Source of the DNA: a virus
DNA length: 40,512 bases
Direction: 5' to 3' (one strand)
IMG/VR virus record: IMGVR_UViG_3300017772_000033
Location: 1-40,512 of that record
Shown here: piece after piece, positions 34,431 to 40,509 of the stretch
Layout of the letters: the number at the start of each line of letters is the position of its first letter
Position numbering within the stretch: position 1 is the stretch's first letter
Program-made: the position numbers and the translations under genes
Notes under the pieces: generated by a model
What the model was told of the DNA's origin: nothing
Seen by the model: only the letters and a program-made list of their open reading frames with translations
Database searches by the model: none

Positions 34431-34748
34431 ATGAAGCACCTATTAAACGCTGCTACCGGCAACGTAACTATCGGCACTACTATCATCCAACCTCGTCGGG
34501 TTAGGGATGAGAAAGGCATCTGGCAAGTAAGCATCACTACCGGGGCTACGGGTGCTGCTACTATCAGTATCTATGGGCGAGCAGCCCCCGATGCACCCTG
34601 GCATCTTGTGCTAGCCTCTACTGCGACGGCTGTCACTGCGGCTACCAACGATACTGATGCCACGCTTATTGACCTGTTCCCTGAGATGACTGTCGCAGTT
34701 ACTGGTCACAGTGCTGGTGCAACCTACAACGGGTGGCTAGTGGATTAA
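34431..34748 (+). CDS. Small beta-rich virion-type protein, unknown
   Basis: A 105-aa protein rich in Thr, Ala and Gly, starting MKHLLNAATGNVTIGTTII. The regular alternation of hydrophobic and polar residues and the Thr/Ala-rich strands suggest a beta-sandwich, as in small head-decoration or fibre-tip proteins. It lies directly after the tail fibre and before a similar protein, with a three-base gap to the next ATG. The second half of that neighbour's first 100 residues follows a similar plan (a 'GRAAPDAPWHLV'-like versus 'GKASTDAPLYEI'-like segment), which points to an ancient duplication. Function unknown. Confidence 0.7.
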   Translation: MKHLLNAATGNVTIGTTIIQPRRVRDEKGIWQVSITTGATGAATISIYGRAAPDAPWHLVLASTATAVTAATNDTDATLIDLFPEMTVAVTGHSAGATYNGWLVD

Positions 34749-34750
34749 GC

Positions 34751-35521
34751 ATGACGTGCCAACTCCTCAATAAAGTAGCGGCTACGGGTTCAGGTCCTTG
34801 GACTATCCAATGGTTTCCTAGAGCTTACCGCACAGATGCAATTCGTGTTCATATCGAATGCCGAGGGTCATCTACACAAGCGGGTGCTACTGTCCAGGTC
34901 CGTCTTATGGGGAAGGCTTCTACAGATGCCCCACTTTACGAGATCCAGAAAGTTGTAGGGACGTGGGAGGCTAATACCGCTCCAGTTATCGGGTGCAATG
35001 ACACTGATACAGCTGCATTCGAGGGGACTGCGTTCCCAATCATGGTCGCAGAGGTAGTGGCGTTTTCAGCAGGGACAGGATCTGCATTTGCAGCAGCAGC
35101 TGCGGGGCTGACTTTTAACTCGCAGCCTAATAATGGGGACACACTCATTATTAACGATGGTTGGGGTAACAGTCCGGTTTTCAGATTTCATACATCTGGG
35201 ACTACTCCTGAAAGCGGGGTTCCTATTGTTATTGGTGCTAACACTGCCGCAACTGTGGTGAATACAGCAGCAGCTATCAACGCTTACAATGATGAATCAG
35301 CATCCCCAGAAAACACACGGACTGCCGGTAGGCAGCTGTATCTGTCTGCCACAGGAGGTGATTCAGCCAATGTGGTTGTGATGACTAGCACTATTCCTGG
35401 AACTACAAGCAACTCAGCTTCGTTCACAGCATCCAACACTTCGTCGATCACTACAGCTAACCCTTCAGGGGGTGCTGGGACCGACACATACGCTTCTTTG
35501 TGGATCGATGACCAACTCTAA
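34751..35521 (+). CDS. Beta-rich virion-type protein, unknown
   Basis: A 256-aa protein, start taken at ATG 34751; a GTG at 34733 would overlap the previous gene. Residues 1-100 resemble the preceding 105-aa protein in plan. Residues 110-256 are Gly/Thr/Ser/Asn-rich with a segment NSPVFRFHTSGTTPESGVPIVIG and a pattern of VVNTAAAINAYNDESAS, similar to domains in phage tail or fibre proteins that bind surfaces. No enzyme motif. Context between fibre and terminase suggests a fibre-associated or decoration protein. It overlaps the next start by 14 bases. Confidence 0.7.
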   Translation: MTCQLLNKVAATGSGPWTIQWFPRAYRTDAIRVHIECRGSSTQAGATVQVRLMGKASTDAPLYEIQKVVGTWEANTAPVIGCNDTDTAAFEGTAFPIMVAEVVAFSAGTGSAFAAAAAGLTFNSQPNNGDTLIINDGWGNSPVFRFHTSGTTPESGVPIVIGANTAATVVNTAAAINAYNDESASPENTRTAGRQLYLSATGGDSANVVVMTSTIPGTTSNSASFTASNTSSITTANPSGGAGTDTYASLWIDDQL

Positions 35522-35738
35522 AGACACTGTCGAGCAGATCACAGAAAAGCTCCATTTCGGCTTGGCTGAAGACCTGCTTCAACGCATTCAAACGGGTCAG
35601 GCAACAGCCGCAGAATTGAATGTTGCTAGACAGTTTCTTAAAGACAACGGAATTGATAGTGTTTCATTTGCTAGTAGTCCTTTAGTCAAACTGGCTGAAG
35701 TGCTCCCTTTTGAAGACCAGCAAGCATCGGGTCAGTAG
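35508..35738 (+). CDS. Small terminase subunit (T7 gp18-like)
   Basis: A 76-aa protein starting at ATG 35508 inside the end of the previous gene; an upstream GTG-frame extension to 35472 looks spurious. It has a helical N-terminus (VEQITEKLHFGLAEDLLQRI) and the pattern TAAELNVARQFLKDNGI (about residues 31-47), followed by SPLVKLAEVLPF. This helix-loop-helix pattern is common in small terminase/DNA maturase A proteins of T7-like phages (T7 gp18 is 89 aa). It would recognise concatemeric DNA and help the large terminase start packaging. Confidence 0.8.
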   Translation: MTNSKDTVEQITEKLHFGLAEDLLQRIQTGQATAAELNVARQFLKDNGIDSVSFASSPLVKLAEVLPFEDQQASGQ

Positions 35739-35743
35739 CATCT

Positions 35744-36028
35744 ATGATGAACGATGACGATGGAGGTTGGCGCGAGTATCAGAAGTTAGTGTTAAACGAA
35801 CTACAGAGACTCGACGCTTCGCTGGAGAAGCTGACTGACCGCATTGAGACCGCTATCAAGCATGAGAGGGGGAATCGTATGCAAACTGAACAGAACTTTG
35901 CTGCTGAACTCCAAAAGGTGACGATGGATGTTCATTCCTTAAAGCTCAAAGCCTCTTTGTTTGGGTGCTTATTTGGGCTGGTAGGTGGCTTAGTCCCGGT
36001 CATTGTCGCTACATGGCTGAGAGGCTGA
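35744..36028 (+). CDS. Coiled-coil protein with C-terminal membrane segment
   Basis: A 94-aa protein. Residues 10-68 form a polar coiled coil (LNELQRLDASLEKLTDRIETA...), and residues about 71-90 are a single hydrophobic helix (SLFGCLFGLVGGLVPVIVA) with Gly and Pro, ending in TWLRG. This tail-anchor layout is seen in several phage lysis proteins, including XhlA/BhlA-type holin-like proteins. Located between the small terminase and another membrane protein, it is a plausible lysis component. It could also be a structural membrane protein. Two ATG codons in a row start the frame. Confidence 0.7.
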   Translation: MMNDDDGGWREYQKLVLNELQRLDASLEKLTDRIETAIKHERGNRMQTEQNFAAELQKVTMDVHSLKLKASLFGCLFGLVGGLVPVIVATWLRG

Positions 36029-36029
36029 G

Positions 36030-36524
36030 ATGACCAAAACGCCTGTTGGAGAAGATGAATACGATGACACTCCTAAGCAGACATTCATCGTGAAAGACGA
36101 ACGCGCAGCACTCCGAATGCGTCGGGAAGAGACTCGTGAGGCCGAGGCTAAATACAAAGCTATCGTGGCTCGGGAGCGTGAAGCCGCCAAAGCAGCGCAG
36201 CAATTGCGCCGAGAAGAGGTCAAGCTGGAGCTAGCCAAGCTGCGTATCAATCAAAGCGCGTCAGAAAAAGCCCGCACAAATCTGGCACTTACTACGCCAG
36301 CCATTCTGGTGCTGCTCATCGGTGGCTTCATCCTCTGCTTGGCATGCGGGTCAATTCCTGATGAGTCGATCAGTGTCGCTTCTGCACTGTTAACCCTGCT
36401 GGTTACTGGACTTATGGCTAATCTTAGGTCTATTATTAGTGAGGGCGCAGCAGAAGAGACTAACGGTCATACTTCTCCGACTAAGCCTAAACCTAAACCA
36501 GACGCACCTAAGACTAAGGCATGA
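36030..36524 (+). CDS. Candidate holin with two membrane segments
   Basis: A 164-aa protein. The N-terminal 90 residues are a highly charged coiled coil (Arg/Glu/Ala-rich, about 24-85). Two hydrophobic helices follow: TTPAILVLLIGGFILCLACG (about 89-108) and SVASALLTLLVTGLMA (about 115-130), then a Pro/Lys-rich tail. Two closely spaced membrane helices joined by a short loop fit a class II holin topology, although the long N-terminal coiled coil is unusual. It sits in a run of small membrane proteins before the terminase. The stop overlaps the next start (ATGA). Confidence 0.7.
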   Translation: MTKTPVGEDEYDDTPKQTFIVKDERAALRMRREETREAEAKYKAIVAREREAAKAAQQLRREEVKLELAKLRINQSASEKARTNLALTTPAILVLLIGGFILCLACGSIPDESISVASALLTLLVTGLMANLRSIISEGAAEETNGHTSPTKPKPKPDAPKTKA

Positions 36525-36622
36525 TCCAATACCTCGAAGACGGGCTAGATCTGCTTGATTCAATTGGGGGTAAGGTTGTTGCTTGCTTTATTGTTGTAGC
36601 CCTTTTTGACTACCTCACCTAA
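36521..36622 (+). CDS. Tiny membrane protein (33 aa)
   Basis: A very short gene: ATG at 36521 overlaps the previous stop (ATGA), TAA at 36620-36622. The product has a polar, acidic N-terminus (MIQYLEDGLDLLDSIGG) followed by a hydrophobic helix (KVVACFIVVALFDYLT). The coupling on the left and the two-base gap to the next ATG make it likely to be translated. It may be a lysis regulator (anti-holin-like) or a small pinhole protein; no family is recognised. Confidence 0.65.
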   Translation: MIQYLEDGLDLLDSIGGKVVACFIVVALFDYLT

Positions 36623-36624
36623 CC

Positions 36625-36849
36625 ATGAAGAAACTGATCCCTTTTGCAGCTCTTGCGCTGCTCTCCGGCTGTAACGGCATCTCTGTCGCAGGAGCTTACC
36701 TAACTGCTGACCAAGCTACATTTGATGCGATTGCTCCTGAGTATGAGCGTTACGTCCAGACAGACGAGCATTTGACTGAGGACAGTAAGGCTTCTCGTAT
36801 GCGAACTCTCATGAGCTGGAAAATGCGTTTGGAGGCGAACTCGAAATGA
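36625..36849 (+). CDS. Small lipoprotein, spanin-like position
   Basis: A 74-aa protein with a signal peptide and lipobox: MKKLIPFAALALLSGC, with the Cys at residue 16 as the lipidation site. The mature part of about 58 residues is helical and charged (TADQATFDAIAPEYERYV...). In Gram-negative phages a short lipoprotein in the lysis cluster is often the outer spanin subunit. No overlapping inner spanin with a clear N-terminal anchor is seen, so it may be a different type of disruption or exclusion lipoprotein. The stop overlaps the next start. Confidence 0.75.
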   Translation: MKKLIPFAALALLSGCNGISVAGAYLTADQATFDAIAPEYERYVQTDEHLTEDSKASRMRTLMSWKMRLEANSK

Positions 36850-37130
36850 GTGACGAAATCATGAACGAAGTAGACGTGTTGTTGGGGTCACTCAAGAAAT
36901 CCGTCACTGACCCAGCGAAGCAAGAGATGCTTAGAGCTATTGCCGCTGATGCTGTCCGAATCACATCAATGATGATGATGGACCCAGAGGGTGCGGCTCG
37001 TGAAACTGCTCACGTCAAAGCAACAATGGCAAACCTCGGCAGTGCTGAAGCTAGCAACGTCGCCATGATTTGGACTGAATGGGCGACTGGGGTAGTTTCC
37101 CGAGTGATGACGAAAGTCATGCCGATCTGA
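36846..37130 (+). CDS. Helical hypothetical protein upstream of terminase
   Basis: A 94-aa protein with ATGA overlap at its start. It is acidic at the N-terminus (MSDEIMNEVDVLLGSL), then helical with a Met-run (MMMM, about residues 42-45), and ends with WTEWATGVVSRVMTKVMPI. It has no membrane helix or metal motif. I cannot name it. It lies seven bases before the terminase start and could be a packaging cofactor or a lysis protein. Confidence 0.65.
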   Translation: MSDEIMNEVDVLLGSLKKSVTDPAKQEMLRAIAADAVRITSMMMMDPEGAARETAHVKATMANLGSAEASNVAMIWTEWATGVVSRVMTKVMPI

Positions 37131-37137
37131 GGCTTGA

Positions 37138-38823
37138 ATGAATCCTGAAGTAGACCCACGTCTTTTAGACTTCAGGAACTTCTTATACCTGTGCTGGAAG
37201 CAGCTCAATCTCCCTGAGCCGACTCCAGTCCAGTATGAGATTAGTGACTTCCTCCAAACAGGGCCAAAACGACTCTTAGTCCAGGCGTTTCGAGGGGTAG
37301 GCAAAAGCTGGATCACTTCAGCTTACGTCTGCCACATCCTACTCCTAGATCCGACAAAGAACGTCTTGGTGGTCTCCGCCTCTGCTCAGAGAGCGACGGA
37401 CTTCACTACATTTACCCAGCGTCTCATTCGTGAGATGCCTATCCTCCAGCACCTCCAGCCAAAGGATGGGCAGAGAGACAGTAAGGTAAGTTTTGATGTT
37501 GGTCCTGCTCCTCCGGCCCATGCACCGTCCGTAAAGTCGGTAGGTCTGTTGGGTCAGATGACAGGGTCCCGTGCTGACGTAATTGTCTGTGATGATGGGG
37601 AGTCCCTGAACAACAGCCAGACTCAGCAGATGCGCGACAAGCTCTCTGAGGTGATTAAAGAGTTCGAGGCAATCATCAAACCAGGAGGGCGCATCCTCTA
37701 CCTGGGAACCCCGCAGAGCGAAGCGTCTATCTATGCTGTGCTTCCTTCACGGGGGTATAACACTCGGATCTGGCCTGCTAGGTATCCATCTCCAAAACAG
37801 ATCAAGGTGTTTGCCGACTCTCTAGCTCCAAGAATGATTGAGGCTTTAGAGAAGGGTGAAGCCCAGTCAGGAGACCCTACAGACTCGCTACGCTTCAGTG
37901 ACACTGACCTGAGAGAGCGTGAAGCCTCTTACGGTAAGACAGGGTTCCAGCTCCAGTTCATGCTCGACACGAGCCTGTCTGACGCAAACAAGTTCCCACT
38001 AGCCTTGTCTGACCTGTGCGTGATGTCGCTGCCAGGGGATCTCCTCCCTGAGAAGGTGGTGTGGGCTAGCTCTCCTGAACTCGGATATAACGATCTGCAC
38101 TGTGTAGGTATTTCGGGGGACCGCTTCTACCGACCTATGGCTGTGCAGGGTGAGTGGATCAAACCACAGGGTTCTGTCCTCAGCATTGACCCAGCGGGCC
38201 GAGGAAAGGACGAGACGGCCTTTAGCGTTGTGAAGATGCTAAACAGCCAACTCTTTTTAACACGCGCAGGAGGCTTCCAGGGAGGCTACAGCGATGACGT
38301 GCTCCAGTCCTTAGCTGACATCGCTAAAGAAGAGCAAGTCAACTACATCATTGTTGAGAGCAACTTTGGTGACGGGATGTTTGAGAAGCTACTGACTCCC
38401 TTCGTGGGGCGGACATATCCCTGCACGATTGAGGGTGTGAAGCACTCTGTGCAAAAGGAGAAGAGGATCATTGATGGGCTAGAGCCTGTGATGAACCAGC
38501 ACCGTCTTATTATCGACCGTAAGGTGATTGAGGCTGATGTAGCTTCGACTAAGAATCTCCCTCCTGAGCAGGCTGTGCGCTACCAGCTGTTCTACCAGAT
38601 GAGTCGGATCACGAGGGAGAAGGGGAGCTTAGCCCACGATGACAGGCTTGATGTGCTCAGCATTGCCGTGAACTACTGGGTTGAGCAGATGTCTAGGGAC
38701 ATCGACACAGCAGTCAAAGACAGGAGAGAAGAACTCCAAGACGCTGAACTAGAGCGTTTTAGAGACAACTGCTTAGGACTCGACAAGAAGAGAGAAGGTC
38801 CTAATTGGATCACTCTTCCTTGA
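37138..38823 (+). CDS. terL: Large terminase subunit (T7 gp19-like)
   Basis: A 561-aa packaging motor (T7 gp19 is 586 aa). ATPase domain: Walker A FRGVGKS (residues 51-57), Walker B DVIVCDDGES (about 147-156) with the catalytic acid, and coupling motif LYLGTPQSE (about 186-194). Nuclease domain: first acid in LSIDPAGRGKDE (about 348-359), then IVESNFGDGMF (about 404-414) and HDDRLDVLSIA (about 501-511). All key residues are present. It cuts the concatemer and pumps DNA into the procapsid through the portal. It is preceded by a GAGG ribosome site. Confidence 0.97.
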   Translation: MNPEVDPRLLDFRNFLYLCWKQLNLPEPTPVQYEISDFLQTGPKRLLVQAFRGVGKSWITSAYVCHILLLDPTKNVLVVSASAQRATDFTTFTQRLIREMPILQHLQPKDGQRDSKVSFDVGPAPPAHAPSVKSVGLLGQMTGSRADVIVCDDGESLNNSQTQQMRDKLSEVIKEFEAIIKPGGRILYLGTPQSEASIYAVLPSRGYNTRIWPARYPSPKQIKVFADSLAPRMIEALEKGEAQSGDPTDSLRFSDTDLREREASYGKTGFQLQFMLDTSLSDANKFPLALSDLCVMSLPGDLLPEKVVWASSPELGYNDLHCVGISGDRFYRPMAVQGEWIKPQGSVLSIDPAGRGKDETAFSVVKMLNSQLFLTRAGGFQGGYSDDVLQSLADIAKEEQVNYIIVESNFGDGMFEKLLTPFVGRTYPCTIEGVKHSVQKEKRIIDGLEPVMNQHRLIIDRKVIEADVASTKNLPPEQAVRYQLFYQMSRITREKGSLAHDDRLDVLSIAVNYWVEQMSRDIDTAVKDRREELQDAELERFRDNCLGLDKKREGPNWITLP

Positions 38824-38952
38824 TCGACAGTCCATTAGTCCTCCTATAGAGGAAACCGTACAGTACAAGCCCATCACAGCCCTTCACATGTCTAGGGGAA
38901 GTTAGGGGGAAGAGGTGTTAGGATAGTCCATAACAGTTCTATAAGGAGATCT
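38824..38952 (+). promoter_or_regulatory. Intergenic region after terminase with candidate phage promoter
   Basis: The 129-base gap holds a CATTAGTC box followed by CTATAGAGGAAACC (38832-38855), reminiscent of the TATAG core of T7-like promoters and of a CACTAGTC...ATAGGA string in the capsid leader (15356-15373). A GTTAG-rich stretch (38900-38921) and a strong AAGGAG ribosome site just before 38953 follow. Promoter assignment is tentative. Confidence 0.35.
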
Positions 38953-39276
38953 ATGCTGCCCATCAAATTAGGACCCATCAAGCTAGTCCTCAGCCTCGAA
39001 AATGATGAAGAGTCATATGAGGAGTTCCAGGAAGCTTCTGAACCTACCACCTGTCCTCCCCTAGCTATTGCTAGCCCTTCTAGTGAGCACCGTGATGCTT
39101 ACCTGAAGGACATGAAGAGGAAGAAACAGCTACAGATGCTGGCATCGTCCCTATACCACAGGGGTAGTCGAGAGCCTTACCACTACAGGTATCAAGATGA
39201 TGATGACCAGAACATCCCTGCTGACCTCCAAGCTCAGCACTACTCCCTCCTTAACAACCCAATTCGACCTATCTAG
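38953..39276 (+). CDS. Small hypothetical late protein
   Basis: A 107-aa protein with a strong ribosome site (AAGGAG four bases before ATG). It starts MLPIKLGPIKLVLSLEND, then an acidic stretch, a basic helix (AYLKDMKRKKQLQMLASSLYHRG, about residues 52-74), and a Tyr/Asp-rich C-terminus with DDDD. No family recognised. Its position after the terminase corresponds to T7 gene 19.2-19.5. The strong site implies substantial expression, possibly as a minor virion or late-acting protein. Confidence 0.7.
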   Translation: MLPIKLGPIKLVLSLENDEESYEEFQEASEPTTCPPLAIASPSSEHRDAYLKDMKRKKQLQMLASSLYHRGSREPYHYRYQDDDDQNIPADLQAQHYSLLNNPIRPI

Positions 39277-39288
39277 GTAAGGAATCTT

Positions 39289-39489
39289 ATGGCTAAGAAA
39301 ACTAAGAAGGCTTCTAAGAAGAAGAAGAAGGCTACTTCTGGGAAGCGATCAGCAATGGCTGTAGCTCCTCGTCGCGCTAAGAGCAGCTCGCAACGCTCTA
39401 AACCCATCTCAAGTCGTGGTGACTACTCCACTGGTGGAGGTGGTGACGGTGAGGGTGGTGGAGGTGGCGGAAGAGGTGGTGGAGACTAG
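39289..39489 (+). CDS. Lys-rich basic protein with Gly-rich tail
   Basis: A 66-aa protein. Residues 1-25 are dominated by Lys (MAKKTKKASKKKKKATSGKR), residues 26-45 add Arg, Ser and Pro, and residues 49-66 are almost only Gly with a few Asp, Glu and Arg. The first half resembles histone H1-like tails and small DNA-binding proteins; the tail is probably disordered. AAGGAA precedes the start. It may neutralise packaged DNA or bind nucleic acid late in infection. Low complexity limits any firm call. It is the last plus-strand gene. Confidence 0.65.
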   Translation: MAKKTKKASKKKKKATSGKRSAMAVAPRRAKSSSQRSKPISSRGDYSTGGGGDGEGGGGGGRGGGD

Positions 39490-39628
39490 GAATAATTTGG
39501 GGCAAAAATGCGAGAGCCTTACTATACGTGATCCCTACCGCCGCTCCCCCCTTGCCCCTTTCTTCTGTGGGGGATAGGGGCCTGTTAGCCTCGCCACACC
39601 ACGCCCAGACGCCACGAATCGCCTGAAA
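39490..39628. other. Boundary region between phage core and GC-rich segment
   Basis: No gene is seen here. An inverted repeat GCCCCT (39554-39559) / AGGGGC (39576-39581), overlapping a C-run/G-run pair, could fold into a hairpin downstream of the late genes but lacks a U-tract. A TTACTATACG string lies near 39520. Base composition shifts from the phage core to the GC-rich type across this stretch. Confidence 0.4.
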
Positions 39629-40018
39629 TCAGCAGGTTTCCAGGTTTCCTGGCGCTTTGCGATAGACTAGGGATCGCCAACACAGACCAACGGCCAGCTG
39701 CTGCCAAGCATGCAGAGATGTTCGGGCATGCTTGTCAATTGTGGCGAACGTTTCAAGCATACCGGGCACCGCTAGCCAACTGTCGGCCAACGTCTGCAAG
39801 CTGTGCAGGGTCCGGGCGTCGATGTCGTAATCCTGAGCAGCTGCGAATTGTTTGCCGCAGCCATGGCGAGGACCTGCCCAGCTGCCCAGGCACAGAGGCT
39901 GTGCGGTCCTCTGCTGCCCGATAATCCGGGCCATGCCATAGCATCCGGGCAAGGGCGATAGGCCAGCAGGCGCGACCTCAGGCGGTCGATGATTCGCCAG
40001 ACACGACCAACCCAACAA
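39629..40018 (-). CDS. Possible small protein, unknown (start uncertain)
   Basis: A minus-strand open frame ending at 39629. The full frame from a TTG at 40018 is 129 aa; an ATG at 39934 gives 101 aa and seems more plausible (MARIIGQQRTAQPL...). The last 65 residues look protein-like, with helical segments (DIDARTLHSLQTLADSWLAVPG, then HARTSLHAWQQLAVG). No family is recognised. It lies downstream of a strong minus-strand terminator, so it would need its own promoter or read-through. A frame on the opposite strand (39718-39924) is less convincing. It may be a decayed or unexpressed gene. Confidence 0.35.
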   Translation of the reverse strand: MLGWSCLANHRPPEVAPAGLSPLPGCYGMARIIGQQRTAQPLCLGSWAGPRHGCGKQFAAAQDYDIDARTLHSLQTLADSWLAVPGMLETFATIDKHARTSLHAWQQLAVGLCWRSLVYRKAPGNLETC

Positions 40019-40056
40019 AAAAGGCCCCGCATCGCTTGGTCATGCGATACGAGGCC
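40017..40056 (-). terminator. Rho-independent terminator of minus-strand operon
   Basis: On the minus strand a 13-base-pair stem (arms at 40044-40056 and 40023-40035, two G-U pairs) with an 8-base loop is followed by six T residues (40022-40017). It stands 28 bases after the stop of the last tiny gene (40085), and would end the minus-strand transcript. Confidence 0.9.
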
Positions 40057-40084
40057 CAAGCCTAGCTAGGATTGTCTCAGGTGC

Positions 40085-40195
40085 TCAGTGCCAGCAGATC
40101 CACAGGATCACCGCCCACATTCCGAGCGAGAAGCAAACGACCAGCATCAGAGGACCGCAGCCGGTTGCGGGTGGCTGTTGGTTAGTCCTCGCCAT
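40085..40195 (-). CDS. Tiny membrane protein (36 aa), overlapping start
   Basis: ATG at 40195, TGA at 40085. The product has a short polar N-terminus (MARTNQQPPATGCG) and then one hydrophobic helix (PLMLVVCFSLGMWAVILWIC), ending WH. The ATG lies inside the last codons of the upstream Cys-rich gene, within the 30-bp repeat, with GGAG nine bases upstream. It is the last gene before the terminator. A single-helix membrane peptide of unknown role; toxin-like or regulatory functions are possible. Confidence 0.6.
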   Translation of the reverse strand: MARTNQQPPATGCGPLMLVVCFSLGMWAVILWICWH

Positions 40196-40340
40196 GGCGC
40201 AGTGCTCCGAATACACGCAGGCTTGATAGCACGATGCCACAACGGCCGAAGTAGTTTGGGCACTTGCCCTTCACTGTCAGGTGGAACAAGCAGTTCGGGC
40301 ACTTGCGTTTGCTGGACGCCATTTGATTAGTCCTCGCCAT
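40182..40340 (-). CDS. Tiny Cys-rich zinc-ribbon-like protein (52 aa)
   Basis: ATG at 40340 gives MARTNQMASSKRK..., 52 aa; an internal ATG at 40322 would give 46 aa. It carries CPNC (residues 14-17) and a second cluster CPNYFGRC (27-34), four cysteines that could bind one zinc ion. The C-terminus VFGALRHGED is identical to that of the upstream gene because both are encoded by the 30-bp repeat. The upstream start also lies in a repeat copy, overlapping the previous stop by 14 bases. Probably a small nucleic-acid- or protein-binding zinc ribbon. Confidence 0.65.
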   Translation of the reverse strand: MARTNQMASSKRKCPNCLFHLTVKGKCPNYFGRCGIVLSSLRVFGALRHGED

Positions 40341-40356
40341 GGCGCAGTGCTCCGAA
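40182..40356. repeat. Exact 30-bp repeat spanning two gene junctions
   Basis: The 30-bp sequence is identical at 40182-40211 and 40327-40356 (starts 145 bp apart). On the minus strand it encodes FGALRHGED plus TAA in one frame and, in another, the start MART of the following gene, with GGAG nine bases before the ATG. Each copy therefore holds a C-terminus, a ribosome site and a start codon. Confidence 0.9.
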
Positions 40357-40509
40357 CACGTCACCCTGACAAGGGCCGCACATCGCAGATATGCCATACT
40401 CCGCCAGCACAATGCCGGTGCTGTCCTCAGCTGTCGGCGCAGGACCGCCACAGCTCAGACAGAGCCGGGCGGCGAAGCACTCACGCCGGGACCTGCCGAA
40501 CGCCTGCAA
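40327..40509 (-). CDS. Small Cys-rich protein, 5' end uncertain
   Basis: A minus-strand frame open to the right edge; the first possible start in the window is TTG 40509 (60 aa), and the true start may lie beyond the window. It has CLSC (about residues 18-21) and CGPC (about 44-47), two pairs fitting a treble-clef or ribbon zinc site, and ends with VFGALRHGED, the same ten residues as the next gene. No family is recognised. If the window ends are joined, its start would overlap the end of the gene at 1-470. Confidence 0.55.
   Translation of the reverse strand: MQAFGRSRRECFAARLCLSCGGPAPTAEDSTGIVLAEYGISAMCGPCQGDVFGALRHGED

Noticed and set aside
39632-39652. AGGTTTCC tandem pair and CCAGG-TTT-CCTGG palindrome as a possible att core
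   Set aside because: No matching sequence was found near the integrase or at the other end, so there is no evidence for an attachment site.
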